DNA from: Orientallactaga sibirica
Lineage: Eukaryota > Chordata > Mammalia > Rodentia > Dipodidae
Assembly: GCA_036365145.1 (NCBI GenBank)
Contig: JAEOAD010000029.1
Span: 22,677,001-22,741,000, forward strand
Direction of reading: 5' to 3'
Length of the DNA: 64,000 bases
Part shown: positions 12,563 to 25,249 of the stretch, one piece after another
Layout of the letters: every line of letters begins with the position of its first letter
How positions within the stretch are numbered: position 1 is the stretch's first letter
Position numbers and translations under genes: made by a program
The notes under the pieces: model-generated
Databases searched by the model: none
Seen by the model: only the letters and a program-made list of their open reading frames with translations
Told to the model about the DNA's origin: nothing

Positions 12563-15500
12563 GTAAAATGGTCTATTCACAGATGATTCAATCTAGTATG
12601 TTGGCAGTAGCCAAAGATGGTTTATTTCCCACTATGACCCCCTCTCAGGTGATAATCCTGAACCATGTTAGAGATGTTAATATTTCCATTGTGCGAAGCA
12701 CTGTAGAAACAAAATATGTTCATCATCTTTCTTTAGAAGAAGAGATTTGGGTTGTAATCAATATGCAGTAATAGCATGGGCAAGGGTAAATAGAAAATGG
12801 TTTAGAAAGATGTGTAAGGACTTAGAACTAAAGAAGATATTGGAGGATTATTGGCAAAGAGGTTTTGTTGAGAGATTCCCAGATGTATTTGTTAAATTTG
12901 AACATACCATAAGGGAATTTTTGCTCCAAGTGGTTGTTTCCCATGGTAATCATGGCTGTCAATAATCACACAAACAATAATCATCTATGTTTCTCTTATT
13001 TAGCTTCCATTCTGTTTTATTCCACAGTCCTTCAATGGACTCGTGAATATGGTGGTTGTGCTCACAGAGTACAAGGCTAATCACAAGCCAAAATGCATGG
13101 ATCTCTCCTATGCTAACAGGTAGCTGCCACTACAGACTCCATTAGTGAGCAGCAGAAATTAATATGAAATCACAATAGTCTCAAACCCCAGAGCTCTAAA
13201 TGACTACTTGGGGAAGGTCAATTGCATGAGATCTGCTTTATCCTCCAAAAGACATTGATTTATTTTTACCATGGAAATGACATTAATTTTTATAATAGGT
13301 AATAATATGTTTTGCATTCCCTGAGTTGTCTATTCATTGGTTCCCTGTAGAGTTACCAGATGTCCTATTCACTGTTATGGCTACAACACTACTTCTGACC
13401 AACAAACCATGCACAACCTACAAAGGGTCTCAGGATCTGGCACCTGGAGAAATAAGAGCTGGGATATATGTCTCAAACAAAACAAAATAAAGCAAAACAC
13501 AAATAAATGTTGGCACACATCTCTGAACACCAGCAGGAAGATCATTACTTTCAGGTCAGTCTGGGTTACATAGTAAGGCACTGTGCACTACCATACAGCA
13601 AAAGAACTTGAGATCTGGATCCCAAGAATGTGTGTATGAGAGATTTTTGTGAATTATTTCTACAAGTTCCTAACACTGGCTGCAGCCAAATTGCATGGTA
13701 TCTATGGCTTTGAGTTGCTTTCTCTAGAATGTGTGTAAATAAGTTACTTATTTGATTGTTGTAATCAAATTTCAATTTTAAAAATTAAACATCTTAAAAC
13801 TTATAATCTTATATCTGAATCCATTAAACCTGAAGAAATCTCAGACACAGTCATGCATGGCATATCTGATCACAAATCACTGTTAGATAGATGTGCCTGT
13901 GAGGCATCCAAATTTATCTCTGGTTTTAAAACAACATAGTCCATGAATATGGTATACACATTTTCTCAGTTGAAACTTTGAAGTCCATATGGTTGTTTCT
14001 TTTTTAGGATGACATAAAATATTTGATTCTTCTCTTAGACACATCTGAGCCTTTAAAGAATTTACTGATATTTAAGGTCTTCAGTGAATACTTCTCTTTG
14101 TCATTTCTAAATTTTCCTACTCCTGGACCATCACTGAATGAGAGGCTTCACTACAAATTTTTCAACTACTAGAGCTCTATTTAAAATGCTCACTTGTTCA
14201 GGCCTGCCTACATATACCTTTTATCATTTAATATCCTCTAACTGGTTAACAGACCATGGATTCTCCTCTACTTTGTCATGTTCCACTAGTTTTAGAATCT
14301 TTAATCTTAGAACAGTATGCACTGGTACCTGTATATTCTTCTCAAAATTATTTTATGGCTAAACCTTAGCACTTCAGCTATTTTACTCATCAAAGTCAAA
14401 AAAGTTAAAATGCTTTGATTCAAATGCTGCTTATCTTTGTGAGTTTCAAGCATCTATTTTGAAACTGAGTGAAGAATTAATTTGTCCCTTCTGCTAGTTT
14501 TGTCTTCTTCCTTTCCTTAGATGTTTAGGTGTATAACTCTTACAAAATAAATAAAAAAACTTAGAAAATAAATAGGGAAGATACAAAGGATCAAGAAAAA
14601 TATAATAATACCTACATACAAACTGACACTTAACAAGTCTCTTTTATGTCCTACTATTGGTAGAAAGCAATATTGTATTGTCAAAACATCGATACATAAA
14701 TAGAAAAATATGTTTACTTATATCATGTAAGTTTTGTATCAGGTAACTAAAAACAGACTTTTCAAGAGGGTTACATTAAATGTTTCTAGCATAGAAAAAT
14801 ATGGAAGTGACCTTGGAATAGACTTGTTATGGTGTAGTCACCAGAGTGGCTGTATGGTCATACAAATTCAGGACAGATATTTTATTCATTCTTCATGATA
14901 AAGACTCCATATGGTGGACAGATGACAATTAGGAGTCTTTCAAACTGGAAAGTTAAGTATTATGTTTATAAATATAAAAAACAATTCTTGGTAAAACCTA
15001 AGCTATGCAGGTGGGTAAGGATGCCAATTGATTCTTTTCTGGGTTTTCAAGAGCAGGACATTCATTTCTCCTATGGAGGCAATTTGCCAGCAAAGCAGGC
15101 ACTTCAATATGAAGGTGAGGTTCCTGCAAGCTCTGTTATTTACTGTGTTAAACATTGCAGTTAATCCAGGAAGAGAGAAAACACTCTGTTAGCTGAGTCA
15201 TGAGAAAAGGAGCAATGGGCAGGAGCCTCAGAGAAAATAAAGGGAGGCATCTGGTGCAGGTAAGGAAGGACTGCATGGCAGGTGTGGTACAAAAGCAGAC
15301 TTCACCAGGTCTCAGAATCAAAAGCAAGACATTTTGAAAGCAGACACAGGCCCTTCTCATTCTTCAACTTTCCGATACTTTCCTGGTTTGTAGCCTTTAA
15401 AAGTTCTGGGCCCTGCATGTTTTAGTCCTGTAAAGACAGTGATGGTTGGCCTTCATCCCCTGAGGGTGTGATGATGTTTTTGTTCTGGACTGTACAATAG

Positions 15501-15820
15501 CTGACAAAGCAAGAAAAACAGACACAAAGTCCATAGCCATGACTGGGATCAGTGAGGTACTGAAGATAAGTGTGATGAGGGCTCTTGGGGCTCAATTGTG
15601 AAGACCCGGGATTTCAGGTGAAGGAGTCTGTACATTGTGTTATGGACATTCAATGTCACTTTTGAGCAGTAAGTTATTTTATGTGCAGCCCAGGAATAAG
15701 GAGCTAAAGAGACATCAGGAAAAGAAGAAGCCATTGGAAAGCAAGATAAACAAAGACTAGAAAAGGTGGTGATGGGAATGTCTTCAAGAGGGGAAGAGTT
15801 TGGTGAAAGAAGTTTTATGA
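12563..15820. other. Unannotated DNA
   Basis: 3.3 kb without a feature I can name. Two short plus-strand frames at 12568-12965 are lysine-, valine- and phenylalanine-rich but I cannot assign a family. A B1-like remnant may sit near 13500-13600 but is too diverged to call. Confidence 0.5.
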
Positions 15821-16035
15821 GGGCTGGAGGGATGGCTTAGTGGTTAAGGCATTTGCCTGCAAAGCCAAAGGACCCAGGTTTGATTCCCCAGGACCCATGT
15901 TAGCCAAATGCACAAGGGGGTACATGTGTCTGGAGTTCGTTTGCAGTGGCTGGAGGCCCAGCATGCCCATTCTCTCTCTCTCTCCCTCTTTCTCTGTCAA
16001 TAAATAAATTAATTAAGAAATAAAATATTAAAAAA
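15821..16035 (+). mobile_element. tRNA-head SINE, body type A, sense
   Basis: Head 'gggctggagggatggcttag', 'aggtttgattccccagga', body 'tggagttcgtttgcagtgg', (tctc)n, and an 'aataaataaatt' tail. Confidence 0.9.
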
Positions 16036-16440
16036 GATCTTTTATGAAAAGTAGGAAATTTAATATATATTATTTCTATTTTTGTTACTATAAATGGTAA
16101 TATGACTTGAGGCAAGTAAGCATTATCATATAATTCTCCTAAATTCAATTGTGTTGTTACCATCTATCAGAGAGACATAGAAGAAGGTACCTACAAATTT
16201 TCTTTGGCTAATCTCACTATGAAACTGTATGAAACAAACTCCCTTCTCATGGTTCTCCTTTGCAAACAAGCCATTGGAAGCCCAAGAGTCATTAATTCAT
16301 TGATGGTGGCTAGAGGACAGAATATTCAACAGAATGAATATACACCTGGCTATGTAGGGAAAATGTTACCACAGCACATTTGTATTTCTGAACCAAAAAA
16401 TAGATTCAGATTCAGAAATATTCAACTTGCTAAGCATTCA
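16036..16440. other. Unannotated DNA
   Basis: No recognised repeat. A 150-codon plus-strand frame (16204-16656) runs from here into the minisatellite and is not supported as a gene. Confidence 0.5.
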
Positions 16441-16446
16441 AGACTT

Positions 16447-16635
16447 CCCAGTGTATACACATGTGTACATACTCATGTACCTCTATTCTTCCCAGTGTAC
16501 ACATACATATGTGCATATGTGTTTGCATACTCATGTAACTATTTTCCCAGTGTATCACACATGTATATAGTCACATACCTCTATTCTTCCCAGTGTATAC
16601 ACAAACATATACATACTCACATATGTCTATTCATT
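16447..16635 (+). repeat. Minisatellite, about 4 units of 42-56 bp
   Basis: Each unit starts 'ttcccagtgtat/cac' and ends 'ctctatt' or 'aactatt'. Units begin near 16447, 16490, 16545 and 16588. The cores are alternating 'acatacatatgtgcatatg' type sequence. Confidence 0.85.
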
Positions 16636-17944
16636 TTTGTAAATCAGGCCAGCTAAATAAATGTTTTTAAAGGAAGATAGATAGATTAAAAAAGATTCAT
16701 TTTTGTTTTGTTGAATTTACCAAACTTTTTTGAGAAAATATGTATTTATCATCTTGGAAAAGTTTCATCTCCTATGAAATCTTATGGACCCTACTTTAGT
16801 TACTGAGAAAGATCATAGCTTTTGGTTCCCTGGAAGTGGCAGGTAGTAAGACACGCCTCTGAAGATCAAGAGGACTTAGATATCTCATCACTTGTGTGTC
16901 AACTGATGCTTCAGTTTTCTTCTCTAAAAATACAGTGATCACTTTGAGCCCTGAGTAAATACTGGCCTGCCTTCTATGGGGGGCAGGTCGGGGGGAGTTG
17001 ACCAAAGGTTGGGAACAGAGGGAAAAGGAGATATTTGGTTTAGTATACTCTAAAAGTAGTAATGAATCTGGCATGGTCATATAAAATATATACTGAGATA
17101 TAAACAGATGCATATAATAGAGACATCGAGATGCAGATATAAGTATACTGTAGAATTATCTAGAATAGAAATAGGAAAAGAATTAAGACTCCACAGTAGA
17201 GGCCTGGGGCAGGCTTTCTCATATTCTGAGGGTATGATTTGTAGTTTTATGTGAGGAATCTTGAGAGTAAACTCTAGTCTCAATTCTCAAGCAATGAAAC
17301 TGAAAATGACTCTACAGATTCTTGTTTGACAGGTAGAGATGACAATCATGAGAAATAGTCATTGACAATCATAAGTGTTCTCAACACTAATCCAGCAATC
17401 TTCCAAAAGAACCTGTCTACTCAAAAACATACCAGCATTTGTAAAGACTGATGATGTATAAGCTGAACTTAGAAGTAGCTGGGGTCCAAGAAAAAAAAGG
17501 AGGCCCAAACAACCTTCTTTTCTTTCTTCCTTCTTCCCCCTGCCCTTACATTTCCTTCCTTCCTTCTCTCCCTCCCTTACTCCCTGACAATTTTGGAAAA
17601 AATTCATAGACCTAAGTAAGGCTACCTCCCTCCTATGGTCAATGGATTTTCCATTCTGTCTACAACATTTCTAGAAGAACAATGGAAGGAAGGAGGGAGT
17701 CCTTGTACAATGTCATCCTTTCTCATTCCTGTCATTAGTGCTAACTGCTCCCTAACTTCTCACCTGAGTTTTGTATGTATATAGTGGATATGAATTTCCC
17801 TGACTCCCCTTCTCCTGGAATTGGCTTGATCTGAGTGCTCATTCTTGAAGGAAGTAATGTAAACTCAAGAATTATAGGATTCTGGTAAGGTCAGAGTTCT
17901 GAAGGAAGTTATTACAATAGTGATATGCTGGAAAAGGTTCTAAT
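16636..17944. other. Unannotated DNA with pyrimidine tract
   Basis: No gene seen. About 17512-17582 is a C/T-only-like tract (ttctttctttc, ccttccttcc). The rest is unique-looking. Confidence 0.5.
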
Positions 17945-18144
17945 TATTTTATTTTAAGTATTTTATCATTTATTTGTGAGAAGAAAGAGAGAGAGCACAC
18001 AAGAGAGAGAGAATGGACACACCAAGGCCTCTTGTCACTGTAAACCAACTCCTGACACATTCACCACTTTGTGTGTCAGTCAAACTCAGGCTGTCAGGTT
18101 TTGCACACATCAAGCTTTAACCATTGGGCAATCTCTCCAGTCCC
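17945..18144 (-). mobile_element. tRNA-head SINE, body type A, antisense
   Basis: Tail complement 'ttattttaagtattttatc' at the left. Head complement 'ccattgggcaatctctccag' at the right. Confidence 0.8.
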
Positions 18145-19144
18145 AGGTTCTTTTCCCATGGTTATTCTTTCTTCTAATGTCCTACTTATTACAAACATTT
18201 AAAGGATATAATCCTCACACCTTCTTCTCCAGGATTAGCTTTTATAAATGTGAACACTTGATCTTTGCCATCTTTCCTGTTAGCACATTCTTCTGCCTTC
18301 CAAGACCTCATAGTCATAACCCATTTGCTTCTCCCCCAGTCATATATTTTTGATGTCAGTGCTTTGTATCTGTACCCTCAAAGAGGAGCTTATATTTAAA
18401 CCATTTGGAACATTAGTGAATCAAATAACTTTATTATGCCTTTAGCCCATCTGTGCACTGCCTGGGAACATGCTCTACTACCTCTTTCAAACCAAGAGAC
18501 TGACTTGCTCAGGATGCAGTTTTATGCAGCATATTTCCAGGCATAAGGACATCTAATAACAGTGGAGATTGTGCCAGTCCTATATGCACAATGTTCACTT
18601 ACCCTCCCCAAGGCCTTTAAATAAGCAATTCCTGTCCCTCCATCTCCTCACAGCTACTTAAGAGTAGAATACAGAGACAGCACGTGTCATGGTTGGGCCT
18701 CTAAGAACCCTCTCTTCTGTAATATGGACAGGAACAATGCACAGCATTTACCAGCACTGAAGGTTCACCTTGCCTCTTGCCCTACTTCTACCTCTCATTT
18801 TTCTATTCTAGAGCTGGCAGCAGGAAGGACAAGGGCTGGAGGGACTCCTGAGGAAAAGAGAAAGCAAGAGGAAGGCATGGTTCCAGCCCATCTTTTACCA
18901 CTGCTAAGGTAAGAGAATCCATTGAGGCCACACAGTTCAAGAGGAATAGCCTGATACAGTGAGCATGGGGCTCTACAGCCACATCCCCTGCACTTTTTCA
19001 CTGTGTTCAACACCATGTGAATTCCTATGTGACAAAAGAAGAAGCAGAATACATGGTCTCCTGTCACAGATGAGAAGTGGTTTAAAACAAATTATACAGG
19101 GGATGATATTCTATTCTACTGGTGTCATTATAGAAATTGGTTTT
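18145..19144. other. Unannotated DNA
   Basis: No recognised repeat or supported coding region. Confidence 0.5.
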
Positions 19145-19385
19145 GGGATTGGAGAGATGGCTTAGTGATTAAGGCACAGGTCTTCAAAGCCCAAGGACCC
19201 CAGTTTGATTCTCCAGGTCCCACGTAAGCCAGATGCACAAGGGGGCGTGTGCATCTGGAGTTTGTTTGCAGTGGCTAGAAGCTCTGGCACACACATTCTC
19301 ACTCTCCCTGTCTCTTTTTCACTCTCTCTGTCTCTAATAAATAAATAAATAAAAACAAAATCTTAAAAAAATAAAATAAGATAAA
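19145..19385 (+). mobile_element. tRNA-head SINE, body type A, sense
   Basis: Head 'ggattggagagatggcttag', body 'cacgtaagccagatgcacaa', tail '(taaa)n'. Confidence 0.9.
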
Positions 19386-20639
19386 AAGAAATTGGTTCTC
19401 TAGGATTCAGATTCCCATCACTAGTTTTACTATAGTTAAGTTCTATGCATGGATGATATAGAGAAACCATGATGCAGTGATTCTCCATGGTATACTCATA
19501 GACAGCCATATTTCTCACTTGCTAAACAATTTATAGGTCTATGTTTTATGTATTGGTATATAAAATTTTAATACTTACAAGAGCCCAAATAACTTCTACT
19601 GTCCTTATTTTATAGATAAGTCCCTGACAATAAGTAATCTACACAAGGGTCATTCTAAGAACATTAGAATTTGAGTTATGAACTAAGGTGTATTCATTTC
19701 CAAGCCCATGCTTTGGTTTTGTAAAATGCCTTCTCAATCCACAGTATATTATAGACTGATTCCAAGACTACTCAACTACAGCTGAAGTCAGTGAACCCTC
19801 TGCAGAGAGAGAATAGCTCCTATGGCAAACACCACACCAGGAGCTCTTGCACATCTTATTTAATCATCACAGTCTCTCAGTCAGGGATTTATTATTATTA
19901 CCTTCCTTTTATAGATGAAGGAGCAGAGGTTCAAAGACATTCTAAGTTCACACTGCTGGCTCTTGGAGTACAGATGATAGCTAATATTTATGAAGGTTTA
20001 CTATGCTTGTGGCTAGTGTTAACTTCATATTTCCTAAACAGTGGGAGGGCTGAGTTCTGAGCCAACATGAGGTGGTTAAAGCATTGTTCTTTGAAGACAC
20101 AAAGGAAAATGCAAAATATTTTTTTCATGAAAAAAAGATTTTGCTAACAAGTAAAAGACAATCAGTTATGAAAATGCTTACCAGGTAGGGCAAGGTGTAC
20201 AATGAGAAACAGAGATTACACTGAGTGAGAAGTAAACTAAGACACAATGATTTGAAGATAACGAGGATAAAATAAATTTACAAATGTAACTGGTATGTTT
20301 GCTTGTTTAAACACTTATTGATTTGAATTTTCTATGAATATTACATTAGTTGTTTAGTATTTGTATTTATGGAAAGCCAGGTACTTTTCTCAATGAGGAA
20401 TGTTTCTATGCCAATCAGTCAGGCGTAGTCAGAGAGAATGCTAGACACCTTTTAGAAAATATAAAAACCAAATATGGTTCCAAGAAACAATCACAATGGA
20501 AGGACACGTGGGTCTCCTGGAGCTCATGGTTGGCTCCCTTTATTGAACCTGTCTTAACAATCCTGCTAATTGTTTCCTTTGGTCCCTCTTTTTTCAGATG
20601 TCTTTCCAATTTTCTCTAGAAAGAATTTATGCTTTCACA
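19386..20639. other. Unannotated DNA
   Basis: No recognised repeat or supported coding region. Confidence 0.5.
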
Positions 20640-21208
20640 TCACAAAGAGTGATAGAATTCTTCATGGCCAGCCAATACCAGCTGCTTGAAGACCTTGGCC
20701 CCCACTCCTCCCTAGAAGGCTAAGACCCCTCTTAGCAGGAAGTCAGCCCCCACAATCTTTGCCCCTTTCCCTTTTTGTCCAATTTCTTATATCTCTGCAT
20801 AGAGTCTGAATATGAAGGACTCTCCTCCAGCTCAAAAAGTAAAACAGAGTCTCCTTGAATTCATGACCCATGAATAAACATTGACTTAAACCATCCATAA
20901 ATCACAGCGAAACAATCAATCCATATCATGACCCACAAACAACACCTAACCACCTTGAAACTTCCAAAACCATACTTCTCAAATCACTTCTAGGAAAATA
21001 CCCACAGTAGCCCCTAGACTCCCACCCACACCTGCTCCTTTGATCTGTACATTTATAAGCTTCACTTCAGCTCTGGTGAGCTGCAGAGAGCCTCTAGCCC
21101 AAACAGAGGTCTCTGTCCCTCACGTTTATTGTGTTTGCAATAAACAGTTTCCTTCTGTTGCAGTCTGAGTCTGGAACAGGAGGCCCATCTAGACAAATCT
21201 CCCTTTTT
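20640..21208 (+). mobile_element. LTR arm, plus orientation
   Basis: The plus strand reads like an LTR: TATA-like 'acatttataagcttc' near 21050, a poly(A) signal 'gcaataaacag' near 21139, then 'cttctgttgcagtctgag' and an end at 'atctagaca'. About 20830-21165 aligns, as its reverse complement, with 24605-24975 (roughly 85% by eye; not calculated). The 3' ~40 bp differ from the other arm. The left edge is uncertain. Confidence 0.7.
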
Positions 21209-24200
21209 TGTGTGGGTATTGTTAGGGAATGTGAGGCTGGAAAGTCTTATCCCTATGTAAGAAATTTGCCCTGCTCTAAGACAGATCCAACAGTCACTTT
21301 CTAATTAAAGATCAGCCTGTTCGAAGAATTCATGACTAGTGTAAGCTATAGCTATCATATCTATTAATGGGGGGTCAGGATTTTTATAATGTTGATAACC
21401 ATTAGCACCGGGCTGTTTCACAGGAGCTCAGGCATCTAAAGAGTTTGTCTTACGTACAGGTAAAGAAATATTAGCTGCCTTGATGGTAAACATGAAGGTT
21501 CTCAGGGAGTAGTTAGAACCACAGCATCCCATGCAGGTGAACCACCATGCCCTCCCAAAGTTGTGAGTTCCTCAGTTGAGGGCAATGACAGTAATTTCCA
21601 AAACCAATCCCATACATGTGCATCCTAGTTCCTGGCCTCTTCTTAATTTTTGAACACTTTGTCCTGATAGGGGGATCCTTTCCCAGTCTCTCTGAGAGGA
21701 GGCAAAATTTATGTAGCTCCAGTATTTGAGGAATAACCAGAAAGGACCCCCACAGTCCCTGTTAGAGTGGGCAAAGTGGCCATATGTGGTTATGTATTCA
21801 ATTATGTCTTTCCCAGTAGTCTGGTCATACTTGAGACTGTTTGTGTAACCATTAGAGCAGGGGTGGATGGAGACACAGTATCTGTGCAACAAGAGGTAGA
21901 AGTGGGAGTAAGTAAAGTGCTTGGGGGGAGAGGACTATCCAGTGAGGACTGGCAGAAGGAGAAGCAAGATGAGTAAAAGAAGGGGTGACATTTTATGACC
22001 AATATACCTGCTGTGTAAGTCCATATAAAAAGTATAAGAAGTTTTTCATAGCAAGTCCAATCATAATGAGTTGTAGATATTAATCCAAGAATAAAAAGAA
22101 TGACAAATATAAGGGAGAGAATGAGAGGCTGGTGGGTGGTGGGAACAGAACATTCCCCTTAAAGGAGAAAGTGAAGGACAACCGTGAAGAATTTGATTTG
22201 GTGGGGCTGGAAGGACATGCAGGTTTCTTGTAACCAAAGGATCTCAATGGCATTCAACAACTGGTGAAAGTTTTGGATAGGTTGTGGTGTTAACCATGAG
22301 TTCCTCAGCAGATCCTCCAGGAAGAGATGAAATTGATGGAGGTTCAATGACATCCCAAGGATCTGGAAAAGGCAATATTAGATTAATGGTATTGTCTGTT
22401 GACTCTCCAGGGATGAGTGGGAGGCATGAGATCTTAAGTTTAGTGGGTCCCAACATGGTAGAAGAGAGACCAGAAGGTGTTATATGCTTATTTGTGCATC
22501 CCCTCAGCGAAACAAGTGACATAAGTTGGAGTCACCTAAGGTCGTTTGAATCTGTTTGGTAGTCCCCATTAGGGTCTGTATCAGGGATTGCTATGCGTCC
22601 AGGAGTGGGGGAGGTGGTAGATTTGGAATCTATTCATCCAGGAGTAGGGGAGGGGATAGATTGGGAATCTTGTTCCTTAAGCCTGTTGGCATGAGCTTGA
22701 GTGGCTTTCCAAATACATTCTCCTTCATCAGGAGTGAGAGTGGAGTTAAGGATGTTATAGACATCACTACAAGCTAGAGAATAAATTTTAGTTAATCATG
22801 CAAATCGTCTTCTAAAATGTTGGTGGCTTTCCGAAAAAGAACCTAATTTTTGATAATGCGGTCCATTTCATTTAAGGCAAATGGTACATGAACTGGAGTT
22901 TGTCCAGTCTCCCCCAGCCCCCCTCCCCACCAAACACTCACTGCTACCTTGCAGAAGGGAAATTTTCCAGTGTTGGGTGTGAACTTTTTTTTTTACCTGA
23001 TCAAGTATGAGGAGGGCAGGGAAGGAGGGAAACTAGAGAGATGAGTGAAGGAAAGGGAGACAAACAAAGGTATAACAACATCAAAGTAAGATGAGTGGGT
23101 GAGGTAGAAGTATAGGGTCTGGGTGATGATGGAGGGGCAATGGAGGTGGAATGGGAAGAGCTAGGGAGGGAAGTCGCTGCAGAAAGAGAGTTGGTGGGTG
23201 CAGATGGTGAATAAAGAGAGCCATAGGAGTTGTGAGTGTTATATTTGGAGGGGGGTGAGATTCGTTGGCTGAATCAAAGGAAGAAGTTTGGATGGTGCTT
23301 GGGGGGAGGGCGTTTTTAAAGGCGCCTGACTAACAGAACAAGATTTGGGAAGCTGAGCAGGGGGAACAAACAGAGGGATTGCAGTGTACAGCACAGAAAC
23401 ATTGGAGGTATGGCACTTCAGACCACTTCCAGTTCTGTCAGAGATAATTGTCCAGAGCAGTGAGTATACTGAAATTGGAATTGCCAAATCATGGCCAGCA
23501 ATTGTGATTTCCTAGTTTGCATGGAGGCCAGATCTGAGTGGAGAGCTGAATTAGTTTTAAGGGATGAAGTTCTATTAATCAAAGCTCTTTGAGGGTAACC
23601 TGAGGCAAGCCAAAGGAGTGTCCTGTGGAACTGAAAATTTAGAACCCATTTTTAAACTGGGAAGAAGTGACCCATCCTGCCACCTGGGATGACTCTGAGG
23701 CTTAGGATGGGCAGTGAAATGGAAAGAGATTGTGAAAATTAGGAGGGGTACCACCAAAACTCATAATTTTGGGGTGCTTGTGGATTAGCAAAGCAGGTAG
23801 TCTCCAAGAGCATCCTTTGAAATTGCAGAGGCAGAGAATGATATGGAGGCAGTTAAAAATGTGACAGGTGCAGCCAGATGTGGCTGACACCACAAAGCGG
23901 GTGCAAATGCTTCCGAACGGTGCAAAGCAAACCCTGCCTAAGTACCCAGTGACAAATGGCATCACCATCAAAGAGAGCTGAAGGACCAGCCAGCAAGAGA
24001 CAACACCACAGACAGCCACCACCCGACCAATAGGGAACATTGGGGGATATAAAAAGCATGTACTTCCCTTAATAAATGAGTCCATTTTCATCTCCTACTG
24101 GACTCCCGGAGTCTGTGTCACTGACTCTGCGACAACTCGTCCCTGCCCCCGAGGGTCCTCATCAGCAACATGGGGTGGGGTTCCTCCACCATTAACCAAG

Positions 24201-24588
24201 TAAATTTTGCCTTGTCCTGAAGGCTTGGATGTTTGGAGGTGGTGGATGAGATGCAGTTGAATGGCAAGTAGCTTTTCCTCTGGAGTTCCAGAGTCTGGGG
24301 GAAGGGAGAAAATGCAGGGAAACAAAAAGTGAAAACAAAGGGAAAGAGCCAGAGCTCCCCTGAGTTTGCACAAAAACACTAATATAATCCCTGGCCCATA
24401 AGGGATAACGGGGCCTGCACCCCACCACCCACATGGGCAGAGGCCATGCAGGTTACAACTGTTGGCTTTTTGATCCTTTAGTGGGTGAAGCAAGCGTCCA
24501 TACTCCCAAAGGAGTAATCCGCCTGCAGCAAGGAGGGGGTTTTGGCTCAGAAAACCCCCAAGGGGGTTCTGAGTCATGGCACCAATAA
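21209..24588 (-). mobile_element. Degenerate ERV interior, antisense
   Basis: The interior runs leftward from the primer-binding-site-like sequence at 24576-24593. It has no intact gag, pol or env. Minus-strand translations are proline/serine-rich around 22.2-23.5 kb, a composition often seen in gag of gammaretrovirus-like elements, but I find no catalytic motif. A purine-rich minus-strand stretch 'aaaaaagggaga' near 21209-21220 resembles a polypurine tract. Two near-repeats 'tccaggagtnggggaggngg' lie at about 22600 and 22650. A separate solo LTR interrupts it at 23775-24170. The class (ERV1-like) is inference. Confidence 0.55.
23775..24170 (+). mobile_element. Solo LTR nested in the ERV interior
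   Basis: 396 bp, from 'tgcttgtggattagc' to 'catcagcaaca'. It is flanked on both sides by tgggg (23770-23774 and 24171-24175), a perfect 5-bp TSD. It contains a TATA box ('gggatataaaaagcatg', about 24043), a poly(A) signal 'aataaa' (24071) and several CpGs. The family is not recognised. Confidence 0.7.
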
Positions 24589-24593
24589 ATGTA
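24576..24593 (-). other. Candidate primer-binding site, His-type
   Basis: The minus strand reads TGGTGCCATGACTCAGAA just after the LTR end. The complement of the tRNA-His 3' end is TGGTGCCGTGACTCGGAT. Two of the three differences are G-to-A at CpG sites, the usual methylation decay. Its position next to the right LTR arm supports minus-strand polarity. Confidence 0.6.
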
Positions 24594-24985
24594 AGGAAAA
24601 TTGAGACAGTGCACTTGAACTGCAACAGAAGGAAGCCACTTATTTCAAACTTTATAAACGTGAGGGACAGAAACTTCTGTACGGGTTAGAGGCTCTCTGC
24701 CTCTCACCCAAGCTGAAATAAAGCTTATAAATGTACAGATCAAAGGAGCAGGTGTGGGTGGGAGTCTAGGGGCTGTTGTGGGCATTTTTCTAGAAGTGAT
24801 TAGGGAAGTATTGTTTCTGAGGTTGTAAAGACTGAGAAGTTTCAAGGTGGCTAGGGGCTGTGGGTCAGGGTATGGATTGATTGTTTCTCTGTGATTTATG
24901 GGTGGCTTAAGTCAATGTTTATGCATGCGTCATGAATTCAAGGGACCCTGTTTTTCTTTGAGGGCTGGAGAAGAGTCCTTCACTG
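24594..24985 (-). mobile_element. LTR arm, minus orientation (5' LTR)
   Basis: The reverse complement carries 'cctgctcctttgatctgtac', 'atttataagcttt' and 'ccttctgttgcag', matching the plus-oriented arm at 20640-21208. The outer (right) edge is truncated or too diverged to place beyond about 24985. Confidence 0.7.
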
Positions 24986-25249
24986 ATGAATGAAAACTAT
25001 GTGGTACTGCGAATTCTAAGTTCTCAGACTCCTTGTTTAGTGTACTGTTTCCATGGAGATTTAGAGGCATGATTTCTTTTTCTAGTGAAAAATTTCTAGT
25101 GAAAGCTCATGGGGTTTTCTAACTGGTCCTTGCATTTACCTAGACAAGTATTCAAAGGTATAATAAACTTTCAGGATACTTGGCAGAAATAAAAAGAGAC
25201 ATACAAAACAAACCAAAGCATATGCACTCAAATGAAATATATAAACAAG

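Noticed and set aside
12568..12965. Two plus-strand frames that might be a retroviral pol relic
   Set aside because: No catalytic motif or LTR nearby. I could not match any domain with confidence.
16204..16656. 150-codon plus-strand frame
   Set aside because: Its second half is the minisatellite translated. No domain.
24095..24625. 176-codon minus-strand frame resembling an ERV gene
   Set aside because: It crosses the PBS, leader and a later solo LTR, so it cannot be one ancestral gene.
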